Shown here: positions 18,566 through 25,345 of the stretch, one piece after another | Numbering within the stretch: the stretch's first letter is position 1 | Layout of the letters: the number at the start of each line of letters is the position of its first letter | Assembly (NCBI GenBank): GCA_902782235.1 | Contig: CACZML010000003.1 | Coordinates: 1-42,064 of the forward strand | DNA from: Oscillospiraceae bacterium | Lineage (GTDB): Bacteria > Bacillota > Clostridia > Saccharofermentanales > Saccharofermentanaceae | DNA length: 42,064 bases | Direction of reading: 5' to 3' | Translations under genes and position numbers: made by a program | The notes under the pieces: model-generated | Database searches by the model: none | Seen by the model: the letters and a program-made list of their open reading frames with translations, nothing else | What the model was told of the DNA's origin: nothing

Positions 18566-19602
18566 TTGCCGCCATCCACATTTACTTCAACGAAGTATTT
18601 TGACGTGTAAGTATCAGCATCTGTCTTAAGATATCCGATATCGTAAAGCTGCTGTGCGAAGTAACGTACATCATCCTTTACATTGAACTCATTGTTTGCA
18701 CGCTGCTCATATGAAGGATAGTTATATGAAGTGATAAGCTCGACAGCGAGTTCACGGTCCTCGATCTGTGAATACTTGCCCTTGATAATGATGTCTACTG
18801 CCTGTTCAGGATTCTTGTTGATAAAGTCCTGAGCCTTTCTGTAAGCACGGAGCAAAGCTGCGATCTCTTCGGGATTCTCCTCATAAACCTTTCTTGAAGC
18901 ATATAAGAAGCAGCAGGATTTGCCTGCGAAAGGTTCATCAGTTGTAATATTGAGAATTGTCTTAACCTTGCCGGCCTTCTCGGCTACGCTTGCGAGCGGA
19001 TCCCACATTGCAGCGGCATCGATATCGCCTTTATATAATGCCTCAAGTTCAAGGTTGCCGTCGGCAAAAGGAAGGAATTCAACCTGGTGATCTTCCTGTC
19101 TTGCTGAAATACCTGCATTCTCGAGCCAGACGCTTGCTACCTGATGGGGAGTTCCACCGATCTCATCAACGCCGATCTTAAGATTTTTCAGATCTTCAGG
19201 TGATTTGATCTCAGAATCGGGACGGACAACGATCTTGATGCAGCCGTCATGGAGCTTGTCAACAACTACTGTATTAACGCCTTCCTCCATTGAAGGGAAA
19301 AACTGGAAATCTCCGTTAACGATCGGAATAGTTCCGTTATTAAGACCGATCTTTCTTGTCTCTGTATCAGCTGAGATAAGTGTTACATCAAAACCTTCTT
19401 CCTTAAAGTAACCGTTCTCGTACGCAATATAGATAGGTGCTCCGCACAATGAACCGTCAAGTCCGGGAATATTGATCTTCCACTTAGCTCCCTCTTCTTT
19501 TTTAGCGCAGCCTGCAAAAGGCAATGCGAACGCAAAAAGCGCAATTACCGCTACTGCTTTTTTCGAAGCCTCACGGATTTTTGTATTGATCCTCTGTGAC
19601 AT
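18562..19602 (-). CDS. ABC importer substrate-binding lipoprotein, SsuA/TauA-like
   Basis: A 346-aa lipoprotein (signal AVAVIALFAFALPFAGC, lipobox FAGC) with the NMT1/SsuA fold: start of the mature domain at IAYENGYFKEEGFDVTLI, LKNLKIGVDEIGGTPHQVAS hinge, and AAMWDPLASVAEKAG. First gene of the transport operon with a strong GGAGGAG site. The ligand cannot be read from sequence; sulfonate-type or other organosulfur compounds are suggested by the neighbouring sulfur genes. Confidence 0.87.
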   Translation of the reverse strand: MSQRINTKIREASKKAVAVIALFAFALPFAGCAKKEEGAKWKINIPGLDGSLCGAPIYIAYENGYFKEEGFDVTLISADTETRKIGLNNGTIPIVNGDFQFFPSMEEGVNTVVVDKLHDGCIKIVVRPDSEIKSPEDLKNLKIGVDEIGGTPHQVASVWLENAGISARQEDHQVEFLPFADGNLELEALYKGDIDAAAMWDPLASVAEKAGKVKTILNITTDEPFAGKSCCFLYASRKVYEENPEEIAALLRAYRKAQDFINKNPEQAVDIIIKGKYSQIEDRELAVELITSYNYPSYEQRANNEFNVKDDVRYFAQQLYDIGYLKTDADTYTSKYFVEVNVDGGK

Positions 19603-19684
19603 TTTCTGTCTCCTCCTTTTTCGATTGAGAAGATTTAAGCACAGAGATAATTTTGCCGCTAATCTACAATATTCATTGAAAACT

Positions 19685-19699
19685 ATAGAAAATGGCTAT
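19685..19699 (-). promoter_or_regulatory. possible LysR box of the importer operon
   Basis: ATAG-N7-CTAT dyad (T-N11-A) upstream of the binding-protein gene. A -10-like TTAAAT (19638-19633) sits where a -66 box would predict it. The -10 is weak and was located using that spacing, so support is less independent than for the other LysR boxes. Confidence 0.35.
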
Positions 19700-20199
19700 A
19701 CATCATAAACATTATTAAATGTTAAACGCATTTGATACCAGGTGACTCCGCCATGGACCGACTTTAAAGTCACGCCTTCATTTACAAATCCGAATTTTGA
19801 ATAATAGTGGATTAATTCTTTCTTACAAGTAAGAACAATGCCTTTACGCCCGTCTTGTTGAGATTCATCGATAATACGTTTTATTAGAGTACCTGCCAGA
19901 CCCTGTTTTCTATAACCGGGGATCGTATTAACACCGAAGATCATCTGCCAGGCGCCGTTCTCGTTATGCATTGATGCATCTTCATACATCCTGTCAGTAA
20001 GATCTCTTTCATCAGTTACAAGACCATCAACAAAAGAGACCAATCTGTTATCAATAAAAAGCAGCCAGAAGTAATCGCCGTAGCGTTCAAGACGCTCACG
20101 GAATTCTTCTTCTGTTGCTGCCTCTGAAGCGGGAAAACACTCCCTCTCAACTGCCGCGATCTTATCCAGATCTTTTATAGTCGCTTTTCTTATATACAT
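19696..20199 (-). CDS. GNAT-family N-acetyltransferase
   Basis: A 167-aa GNAT protein: N-terminal IRKATIKDLDKIAAVERECF, acetyl-CoA loop GYRKQGLAGTLIKRIID (R/QxxGxA pattern) and C-terminal HYYSKFGFVNEGV. Acceptor unknown. It lies upstream of the transport operon on the same strand and divergent from O-acetylhomoserine sulfhydrylase 2; a functional link is not shown. Confidence 0.85.
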   Translation of the reverse strand: MYIRKATIKDLDKIAAVERECFPASEAATEEEFRERLERYGDYFWLLFIDNRLVSFVDGLVTDERDLTDRMYEDASMHNENGAWQMIFGVNTIPGYRKQGLAGTLIKRIIDESQQDGRKGIVLTCKKELIHYYSKFGFVNEGVTLKSVHGGVTWYQMRLTFNNVYDV

Positions 20200-20234
20200 G
20201 CACTTATTCTATACAATTCAATTAAAGCCTGGGT

Positions 20235-20301
20235 ATACATTTTGTTTATCAGAAACGATAACGAACATCTATTATCTTTTAAGTTCCCGCTATTCTATAA
20301 T
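20235..20301 (+). promoter_or_regulatory. promoter and LysR-type box of O-acetylhomoserine sulfhydrylase 2
   Basis: -10 TATAAT at 20296-20301 predicts a start near 20308. ATAC-N7-TTAT (20235-20249, T-N11-A) is centred at 20242, 66 bp upstream, the same spacing as the boxes before the nitrogenase-like operon and LysR2. The -35 is poor. The dyad is imperfect. Confidence 0.5.
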
Positions 20302-20328
20302 CCCTTCCAACACAGGAGGAGACAAATC

Positions 20329-21624
20329 ATGGCTTACAATTTTGACACATTAAAGATCCGTGCAGGATATGACCCGCTTCAGCATAATCATGCCGTAAGC
20401 GTACCTATTTATCAGACAGTAGCTTTCGAGATGGGAAGCACTGAAAGAGCTGATGCTTTATTTGCATTTGAACTTGAGGATCCGCTCTACACAAGAGTAT
20501 CCAATCCCACCGTTCAGGTTCTGGAAAAAAGAGTTGCCGCACTTCACGGCGTTGAAAGTGCTGTTGCAGTAGCATCAGGCATGGCCGCCATCTCATACAC
20601 CGCATTGGCCCTTGCAGCACAAGGCGGAAGGATCCTTACAAGCCCGCGCCTCTACGGCGGTGCTGTTGACGGATTCCCCTCGATCCTTGCAGAACTCGGC
20701 GTTAAATATGACATGATCGAGAATCCCGACGATCCTAATGAGTTCGAACGCAATATCAAAGACGATACCAAGGCAATCTATATCGAGACCATCTCAAATC
20801 CTTTGGCAACAGTCCTTGATTTTGAAGCAATCGCAGACATTGCCCACAAGCATGGTATACCGCTTGTTGTAGATAACACTGCAGCTACGCCTTACCTCTT
20901 CAACCCGTTTGAACATGGCGCAGATATCGTAGTTTATTCGGCAACAAAGGCCTTGTGCGGTCACGGTAATGTTATCGCCGGCCTTATTCTCGAGAAAGGC
21001 ACATTCGATTACGGTTCAGGAAAGTTCCCTCTTTTCGAGAAGAAACTGTGGTTTTTAAGAGACAGAAATGACAATCCGAGAAGTATTCTTGAGGCTTTCC
21101 CGAAAACGCCCGTTACCGGAAAGATCAGAGCAGTACACTTGAATTACCTTGGCGCTGCCCTCTCCCCGTTTGATGCATATCTTATTCTTCTCGGAATTGA
21201 GACACTCTCCGAGAGAGTCTCCAAGCAGGTGTCTTCCGCGCTTAAGATTGTGGAATACTTAGACAACAACGAACACGTTAACAGCGTCAGCTATCCTTAT
21301 GCCAAGAACAGCAAATATAAGGCTCTTGCCGATAAATACCTTCCTAACGGTGCAGGCGGACTCTTCTCATTTGAGTTCAACGGAACCGAAGAACAAAAGA
21401 GGAAGTTCATCGAAGCAGTTAACATATTCGGCTACCAGGCAAATATCGGTGACGCCAAATCGCTCATTGTAAACCCCGCACAGACAACTCACGGCGAACT
21501 TACATACGAGCAGCGTGATATAACAGGTCTTACTCTCAGTACGATCAGATTATCGATCGGCCTCGAAGATCCACAGGATCTTATCGATGACCTTGATCAA
21601 GCCTTCGAAAAAGCCTTCAAATAA
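20329..21624 (+). CDS. O-acetylhomoserine sulfhydrylase 2 (PLP enzyme)
   Basis: A 431-aa PLP enzyme homologous to the one at 11844-13142, with K207 in VYSATKALCGHGN and VVDNTAATPY before it. Start at 20329 is set by AGGAGG at 20314-20319; the open frame upstream is noncoding leader. Unlike copy 1 it has no leader peptide and is read from the opposite strand behind a LysR-type box. The two copies may prefer different thiols (sulfide versus methanethiol) or work under different conditions; that is inference. Confidence 0.92.
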   Translation: MAYNFDTLKIRAGYDPLQHNHAVSVPIYQTVAFEMGSTERADALFAFELEDPLYTRVSNPTVQVLEKRVAALHGVESAVAVASGMAAISYTALALAAQGGRILTSPRLYGGAVDGFPSILAELGVKYDMIENPDDPNEFERNIKDDTKAIYIETISNPLATVLDFEAIADIAHKHGIPLVVDNTAATPYLFNPFEHGADIVVYSATKALCGHGNVIAGLILEKGTFDYGSGKFPLFEKKLWFLRDRNDNPRSILEAFPKTPVTGKIRAVHLNYLGAALSPFDAYLILLGIETLSERVSKQVSSALKIVEYLDNNEHVNSVSYPYAKNSKYKALADKYLPNGAGGLFSFEFNGTEEQKRKFIEAVNIFGYQANIGDAKSLIVNPAQTTHGELTYEQRDITGLTLSTIRLSIGLEDPQDLIDDLDQAFEKAFK

Positions 21625-21663
21625 AGACATTTTTATGTTTTTCCTGATAATAGCCCTTTCTGT

Positions 21664-21685
21664 CCCCTCAACCAGGCAGGAGGGG
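21664..21685 (+). terminator. hairpin after O-acetylhomoserine sulfhydrylase 2
   Basis: CCCCTC and GAGGGG enclose a 10-base loop, followed by TTATTTAATT. The U-run is weak, but the position between convergent genes fits a terminator. Confidence 0.5.
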
Positions 21686-21689
21686 TTAT

Positions 21690-22292
21690 TTAATTGCCGA
21701 TAGTCTTTAACGCACCCAGACAGTGAATCCTTACAACACGGTTCTCATCTGTCTCAGATATCTTTTTAAGTATCTGCTCATAAGGCCTCACGAACTCAGG
21801 TCTGCGTTTTCCGAGCACTCGAAAAATCTCAGGAGCCTCCATTCTCACCCTTTCATCGTCATCACTTAAAAGCTTCTCAAATACAGACATGTAATCCGCA
21901 TAAATATCAGGTGTGTTAGTTGCGATATTCTCTGATGCCCATATAAAACTCAGCCGTACATTGGGTTCTTCATCTCCGGCAAAGCGGAACATTTCCGCCC
22001 AGTATTCTTCAACTACTCTGTAATCTCCTCTGCCGATCCTACCTATAGCATTAACTGCACGTTCGCGTAAAAGCGGAATATCACTCACAAAATAAGAAGC
22101 TATTACAGAAACTGAATGTCGCACATCATCAGGATAAAGTAACCCCATTTCACCAATGAGCCAAAGCGCCTTGGCCTTTATTTTCGCTGACTCATGGCAT
22201 AGCAGAGATGAAACGTACGGGATGTTTTCTTTCCAAACAGTCTTGTCTTTTGTAAGTGCTCCAAGTTCTTTATATATTTCTTTTTCTTCCAA
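21690..22292 (-). CDS. HEAT-repeat protein
   Basis: A 200-aa all-helical protein made of HEAT-like repeats of about 35-40 residues (AKALWLIGEMG; RAVNAIGRIGRG; LSFIWASENIA; VRMEAPEIFRVLGKR; RIHCLGALKTIGN). No catalytic motif. Such proteins are binding scaffolds, and DNA alkylation-repair or phycobilin lyase-like relatives exist, but no function can be given. It is convergent with O-acetylhomoserine sulfhydrylase 2 and follows the PadR gene. Confidence 0.75.
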   Translation of the reverse strand: MEEKEIYKELGALTKDKTVWKENIPYVSSLLCHESAKIKAKALWLIGEMGLLYPDDVRHSVSVIASYFVSDIPLLRERAVNAIGRIGRGDYRVVEEYWAEMFRFAGDEEPNVRLSFIWASENIATNTPDIYADYMSVFEKLLSDDDERVRMEAPEIFRVLGKRRPEFVRPYEQILKKISETDENRVVRIHCLGALKTIGN

Positions 22293-22316
22293 TCTTCTAT
22301 CCCCTTATATCACGGT

Positions 22317-22832
22317 TTAAACCGCTTGTTTCGCAAAGGTTTCCAGTGTTTCTTTTTCCATCCGAATTATCTGAAGCATCCTGTCGATTGCGCAGACTTC
22401 AATATAGGAAACGTCATACTCGAGCATTATTTCCTTATTCTCCAGAGTGCCTTTCTCATATTCATCCAGGAGCTTTGTGCGGATCTTGATCTCACGCGCC
22501 AATTCTTTCTTGCTCAGGACACCCGAATACATTACGGCTAGGCAGAACCATACTGAATCAAAATCAACCCGCTCAAACAGAGCGCAGATAGTGCTCTTCA
22601 GTTCCTGCATGCCGGCATCGGTAAGATGGTAAACAGCTTTCTTATCTGATTCACCTGTGTTCTCGATATAGTTCTTCTTTTCGAGCCTTAAACATGTCTC
22701 ATAGAGCGTGGTTGCACCGATTGGGAACCAGTATTTCATATTCATTCTGTCGATCATCTTGAGCATGTCATAGGCATTCATCTCACCTTTCCTGAGCATT
22801 CCCAAGATTACTATCGATGTTTTTGACAACAT
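22317..22832 (-). CDS. PadR-family transcriptional regulator
   Basis: A 171-aa regulator: winged helix at the N-terminus (SKTSIVILGMLRKGEMNAYDMLKMI; TTLYETCLRLEKKNYIENTG; KAVYHLTDAGMQELK), then a C-terminal helical dimer domain. The start at 22832 has GGAGGAG upstream and overlaps the end of the membrane-protease gene by about 50 bases, so the two are co-expressed. Probable autorepressor acting at the dyads at 23589-23624. Confidence 0.85.
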   Translation of the reverse strand: MLSKTSIVILGMLRKGEMNAYDMLKMIDRMNMKYWFPIGATTLYETCLRLEKKNYIENTGESDKKAVYHLTDAGMQELKSTICALFERVDFDSVWFCLAVMYSGVLSKKELAREIKIRTKLLDEYEKGTLENKEIMLEYDVSYIEVCAIDRMLQIIRMEKETLETFAKQAV

Positions 22833-23565
22833 TTGAGCTTCTCCTCCACTTTCTGAATAAAACCCATATAACTGAAGCAAAAAGAATTACCAGAGCTATA
22901 CCGAATGAGACAGGATTCTTGATCTCATCTCCTGCTTCAGATGATACCAGAACATCCCACAAAGCACCTACACCCCAGAAGAAAGGAAATATGATCAACA
23001 TATTCTTTGTGATGTAGAACACGCCGCAATACATCAGTCCTACCAGGAACAGATGCAGGAACTCAGGCTGGAATCCCGCATGATGAAGCGAATAGAATAC
23101 CGAAGTCAGTAAGATCGAAGGAATGATCCCGAATGCCTTCTCGAAGCTCATTCGAAGGAATCCATATATGAATGTCATCTCGAAAATACCTGCCACAAGA
23201 ATATAGGAAGCACCATAAAGGTTCTTCAGTGAGATGACATCTGCAGGCTTCCCGTCCTTTAAGAACACTGCAAGAAGGCCTGCCGCAAAGGCCAGGTTTA
23301 ATATCAGGCTTAAGGCCCATTTGCGCCTGCTAAATCCGAGTTCTGCAATAACCTCTTTGCTCTTCTTCTCAACATATAAGGATACGAATACCACACCCAG
23401 GCCGAATATCATCAGGACATCCCTTAGAATGAATGATATGACCGTGTCTCTTAAAGAATCACCGCCAAAGGGAATCATCAGAAGGCTCAGGGCGATCATT
23501 ACAAGGCCTGCAATAACTGCAATCCCGGTATCTTTAGTCACTTTAAATCTAAACAAATTCTTCAT
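22783..23565 (-). CDS. CPBP-family (CAAX protease-like) membrane protein
   Basis: A 260-aa protein with about seven or eight membrane segments. It carries a degenerate CPBP pattern: VAGIFEMTFIYGFLRMSF corresponds to the EExxxR motif region, but with a single Glu, and a downstream SLHHAGFQ gives the His. The missing second Glu makes protease activity uncertain. Start at 23565 follows GAGGAG with long spacing. It is controlled together with the PadR gene; PadR-membrane protein pairs often respond to membrane stress or drugs. Confidence 0.65.
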   Translation of the reverse strand: MKNLFRFKVTKDTGIAVIAGLVMIALSLLMIPFGGDSLRDTVISFILRDVLMIFGLGVVFVSLYVEKKSKEVIAELGFSRRKWALSLILNLAFAAGLLAVFLKDGKPADVISLKNLYGASYILVAGIFEMTFIYGFLRMSFEKAFGIIPSILLTSVFYSLHHAGFQPEFLHLFLVGLMYCGVFYITKNMLIIFPFFWGVGALWDVLVSSEAGDEIKNPVSFGIALVILFASVIWVLFRKWRRSSNVVKNIDSNLGNAQER

Positions 23566-23588
23566 TCTAATAACTATCTCCTCACAAT

Positions 23589-23632
23589 TACTACGCATGC
23601 GTAGTATAGTACGTATACGTAGTATTTGTCAA
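23589..23632 (-). promoter_or_regulatory. promoter with tandem PadR-type palindromes
   Basis: -35 TTGACA (23632-23627), 18-bp spacer and -10 TATACT (23608-23603). Two adjoining 18-bp units fill the promoter: 23606-23589 is a perfect palindrome (TACTACGCATGCGTAGTA) and 23624-23607 repeats TACTACG with an inner palindrome TACGTATACGTA (23610-23621). Binding by the PadR protein would block the promoter. Confidence 0.65.
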
Positions 23633-23732
23633 GAGACTCTCCTCAATGCATAAAAAACTTTCAAGCCTTTAGCTTATTTCACTTTGTCCTATTATCGGGC
23701 AGATTATAAGAACATTTGTTTGCTCTTTAGGG

Positions 23733-23738
23733 TATAAT
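23733..23738 (+). promoter_or_regulatory. -10 element for toxin mRNA
   Basis: Consensus TATAAT about 100 bases before the toxin start, followed by a 5' leader with a CTTGTGG-ACTT-CCACAAG hairpin (23795-23812). No clear -35 is seen. Confidence 0.4.
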
Positions 23739-23839
23739 GATATTGGCTCGGCCTGCTTAATGGGCGGTTGCCTTCTGAGTACTAAACTTTACATCTTGTG
23801 GACTTCCACAAGAGAGTCTAGGAAAGGAGGGCTGTTGAA

Positions 23840-23956
23840 GTGACAGCTTATGAGATTCTATCCATAGTGATAACAACGATTGGCTTGCTGGTCAGCGTCA
23901 TCGCACTGTTCCTGAAACTATTTGCCTTCCTGGATTCCAGGTACAAACGCAAATAA
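23840..23956 (+). CDS. small holin-like type I toxin (TxpA/BsrG-like)
   Basis: A 38-aa peptide starting at GTG 23840 with AAAGGAGG at 23823-23830. The sequence begins TAYEILSIVITTIGLLVSVI, continues with one hydrophobic helix and ends in a charged tail (LDSRYKRK), the hallmark of the Hol_Tox family, which includes B. subtilis TxpA-type toxins acting at the membrane. The long leader with hairpin, the flanking inverted repeat and the antisense promoter at its 3' side together make a type I toxin-antitoxin locus. Confidence 0.85.
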   Translation: MTAYEILSIVITTIGLLVSVIALFLKLFAFLDSRYKRK

Positions 23957-24042
23957 AAAACCTCGCCCAGGACCGCAAACTCTAGGGCGAGGAATATTTT
24001 CCAAACCTTAGAAGGCAACCGTCTTTGCAGACCGTGCTTCTT
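23957..24042 (-). ncRNA. candidate antisense antitoxin RNA (RatA-like arrangement)
   Basis: A minus-strand promoter (TTGACT 24077-24072, 17-bp spacer, TAGAAT 24054-24049) would start an RNA near 24042. It ends at the hairpin 23992-23961 followed by TTTTTTATTT, giving about 85-90 nucleotides. The RNA is fully complementary to the 3' part of the toxin mRNA, including the inverted-repeat arm. It ends next to the toxin stop codon. Confidence 0.6.
23961..23992. terminator. bidirectional hairpin between toxin and antitoxin RNA
   Basis: CCTCGCCC (23961-23968) pairs with GGGCGAGG (23985-23992). On the minus strand it is followed by a six-T run, a strong terminator for the antisense RNA. On the plus strand AATATTTT follows, giving a weaker end for the toxin mRNA. 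Confidence 0.75.
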
Positions 24043-24131
24043 ATGGTTATTCTATCATTGCACCTATGCTCAGTCAACGCAATGTAATTCAGTGCTGATG
24101 TTAAACTATCAATTTCCAATTTGTATTCGCA

Positions 24132-25091
24132 TCAGATAATGTAATACCACTCGTCTCCCTGCTTGACCTCTTCACTCTTAACGTGCTTTCCGTCAGTCTT
24201 ATTCTCTTTTTCGAGATTTGTCATGCTGACTTTGGAATTGGGTTCAACAGATGCCGTAATAAACGAGTTACCGCCGATAACGGTATTCTCGCCGATAATG
24301 GTATTGCCGCCAAGGATAGAAGCATTTGCATAAATGGTTACGTTATCGCATATCGTAGGATGACGCTTCTTGCCTGAGAGCTTCTGGCCGCCTCTTGTGG
24401 AGAGCGCGCCGATAGTAACACCCTGATAGATCTTAACGTTGCTGCCGATAATGGAAGTCTCACCAACAACGATACCTGTGCCGTGGTCGATGAAGAAATA
24501 CTTGCCGATCGTTGCGCCCGGGTGGATATCGATTCCTGTCTCGGAATGCGCATATTCGGTCATGAGACGTGGCAGGATCGGTACCTTAAGCAGATAGAGC
24601 TCATGTGCGATACGGTAAACCGTTATAGCCATAAGGCCCGGATAAGCGAGGATTACCTCATCGAAGTTGGCAGCTGCGGGGTCGCCGTCAAGCGTAGCCA
24701 GAAGGTCTGTCTCAATATATTCCCTGATCATGGGAACCTTCTTGAAGAATTCGGTCGTGATGCGGTAGCTCTCTTCTTCGCGCTTCTCATCGGTCATCTT
24801 GTCATCACTCTGGGAATAATCGAGTGCTCTGTAGATCTGCTTCTTCAGATGATAGAAAACATCTTCGATAGTTACCGCGAAGGAATTCTTCGGATTATAG
24901 ATCTTGTATGTGAGGTCGCGGAAATAACCGGGATAGATGATCCTGAAGAAATGCTCTACGAGTTCTCTTACCTCATCCTTGTCCGGATTGGAAAAGAGCT
25001 TTATCGCATCAATATTCTTTCCGCCATTGTAGTCATCGAAAATTGCCTGAACTATCTGATCGATCTCTCTGTGCATGGCATCTTTAGTCAT
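24132..25091 (-). CDS. cysE: serine O-acetyltransferase (EpsC/SatA-type)
   Basis: First enzyme of cysteine synthesis, making O-acetylserine from serine and acetyl-CoA. The 319-aa protein has the long helical N-terminal domain of EpsC-type enzymes, then a left-handed beta-helix of hexapeptide repeats from about residue 185 (GIDIHPGATIGKYFFIDHGT, VVGETSIIGSNVKIYQGVTI, TIYANASILGGNTIIGENTV). The catalytic Asp-His pair fits FIDHGTG, with a further His in KKRHPTI. An AAGGAG site precedes the ATG. Expression is predicted to depend on cysteine supply through the five-Cys leader peptide and terminator just upstream. Confidence 0.92.
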   Translation of the reverse strand: MTKDAMHREIDQIVQAIFDDYNGGKNIDAIKLFSNPDKDEVRELVEHFFRIIYPGYFRDLTYKIYNPKNSFAVTIEDVFYHLKKQIYRALDYSQSDDKMTDEKREEESYRITTEFFKKVPMIREYIETDLLATLDGDPAAANFDEVILAYPGLMAITVYRIAHELYLLKVPILPRLMTEYAHSETGIDIHPGATIGKYFFIDHGTGIVVGETSIIGSNVKIYQGVTIGALSTRGGQKLSGKKRHPTICDNVTIYANASILGGNTIIGENTVIGGNSFITASVEPNSKVSMTNLEKENKTDGKHVKSEEVKQGDEWYYII

Positions 25092-25117
25092 AACTTGTAC
25101 TCCTTAATCTAATAAAA

Positions 25118-25146
25118 CACCCGAAAACTCATATGGCTTCCGGGTG
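25118..25146 (-). terminator. attenuator terminator before cysE
   Basis: RNA arms CACCCGGAA (25146-25138) and UUUCGGGUG (25126-25118) form the hairpin, followed by UUUUAUU, about 20 bases before the cysE ATG. The competing antiterminator pairs GGGUUGAAUCUUA (25213-25201 region, overlapping the leader stop codon) with UAAGAUUCACCC (25153-25142), with one bulged U. Confidence 0.85.
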
Positions 25147-25206
25147 AATCTTACTTACATACTGCTTTTACTGGCATTCATCGCATACAAACTGCGTCCT
25201 TAAGAT

Positions 25207-25269
25207 TCAACCCTGGGACAAACAGCAACAACAACATAAAAGATTGTAATTCTCAGATATGTGAGTCAT
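25207..25269 (-). CDS. cysE leader peptide with five consecutive Cys codons (20 aa)
   Basis: ATG at 25269, TGA at 25209-25207, AAAGG nine bases upstream. The peptide reads MTHISENYNLL, then Cys x5 (TGT TGT TGT TGC TGT), then LSQG. The stop codon overlaps the antiterminator strand. A ribosome stalled at the Cys codons leaves that strand free (cysE on), while one reaching the stop covers it (terminator forms). This is the classic amino-acid attenuation layout, sensing charged Cys-tRNA. Confidence 0.88.
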   Translation of the reverse strand: MTHISENYNLLCCCCCLSQG

Positions 25270-25299
25270 ATGCGTATACCTTTCTCTTCTTATTTAGGA

Positions 25300-25333
25300 A
25301 TTCTATCAGCAATTACCCACCTGGTCAATCTGT
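25300..25333 (-). promoter_or_regulatory. promoter of cysE leader
   Basis: -35 TTGACC (25328-25323), 17-bp spacer, -10 TAGAAT (25305-25300), start near 25293. The -35 lies in a TTAC-N15-GTAA dyad also found over the -35 of the O-acetylhomoserine sulfhydrylase 1 leader promoter. On the plus strand, 25315-25333 reads ACCCACCTGGTCAATCTGT. Confidence 0.7.
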
Positions 25334-25345
25334 AAAGGCCCAGGC

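Larger units (their letters stand above)
23765..24021. repeat. 12-bp inverted repeat flanking the toxin gene
   Basis: CGGTTGCCTTCT at 23765-23776 and AGAAGGCAACCG at 24010-24021 are perfectly complementary. In the toxin mRNA they could pair the 5' leader with the 3' end, as in type I toxin mRNAs held inactive by long-range folding. The right arm also lies inside the antisense RNA. Confidence 0.6.

Noticed and set aside
20242..20328. N-terminal extension of O-acetylhomoserine sulfhydrylase 2 from a TTG
   Set aside because: The frame is open, but AGGAGG is placed for the ATG at 20329, and the extension would run through the predicted promoter.
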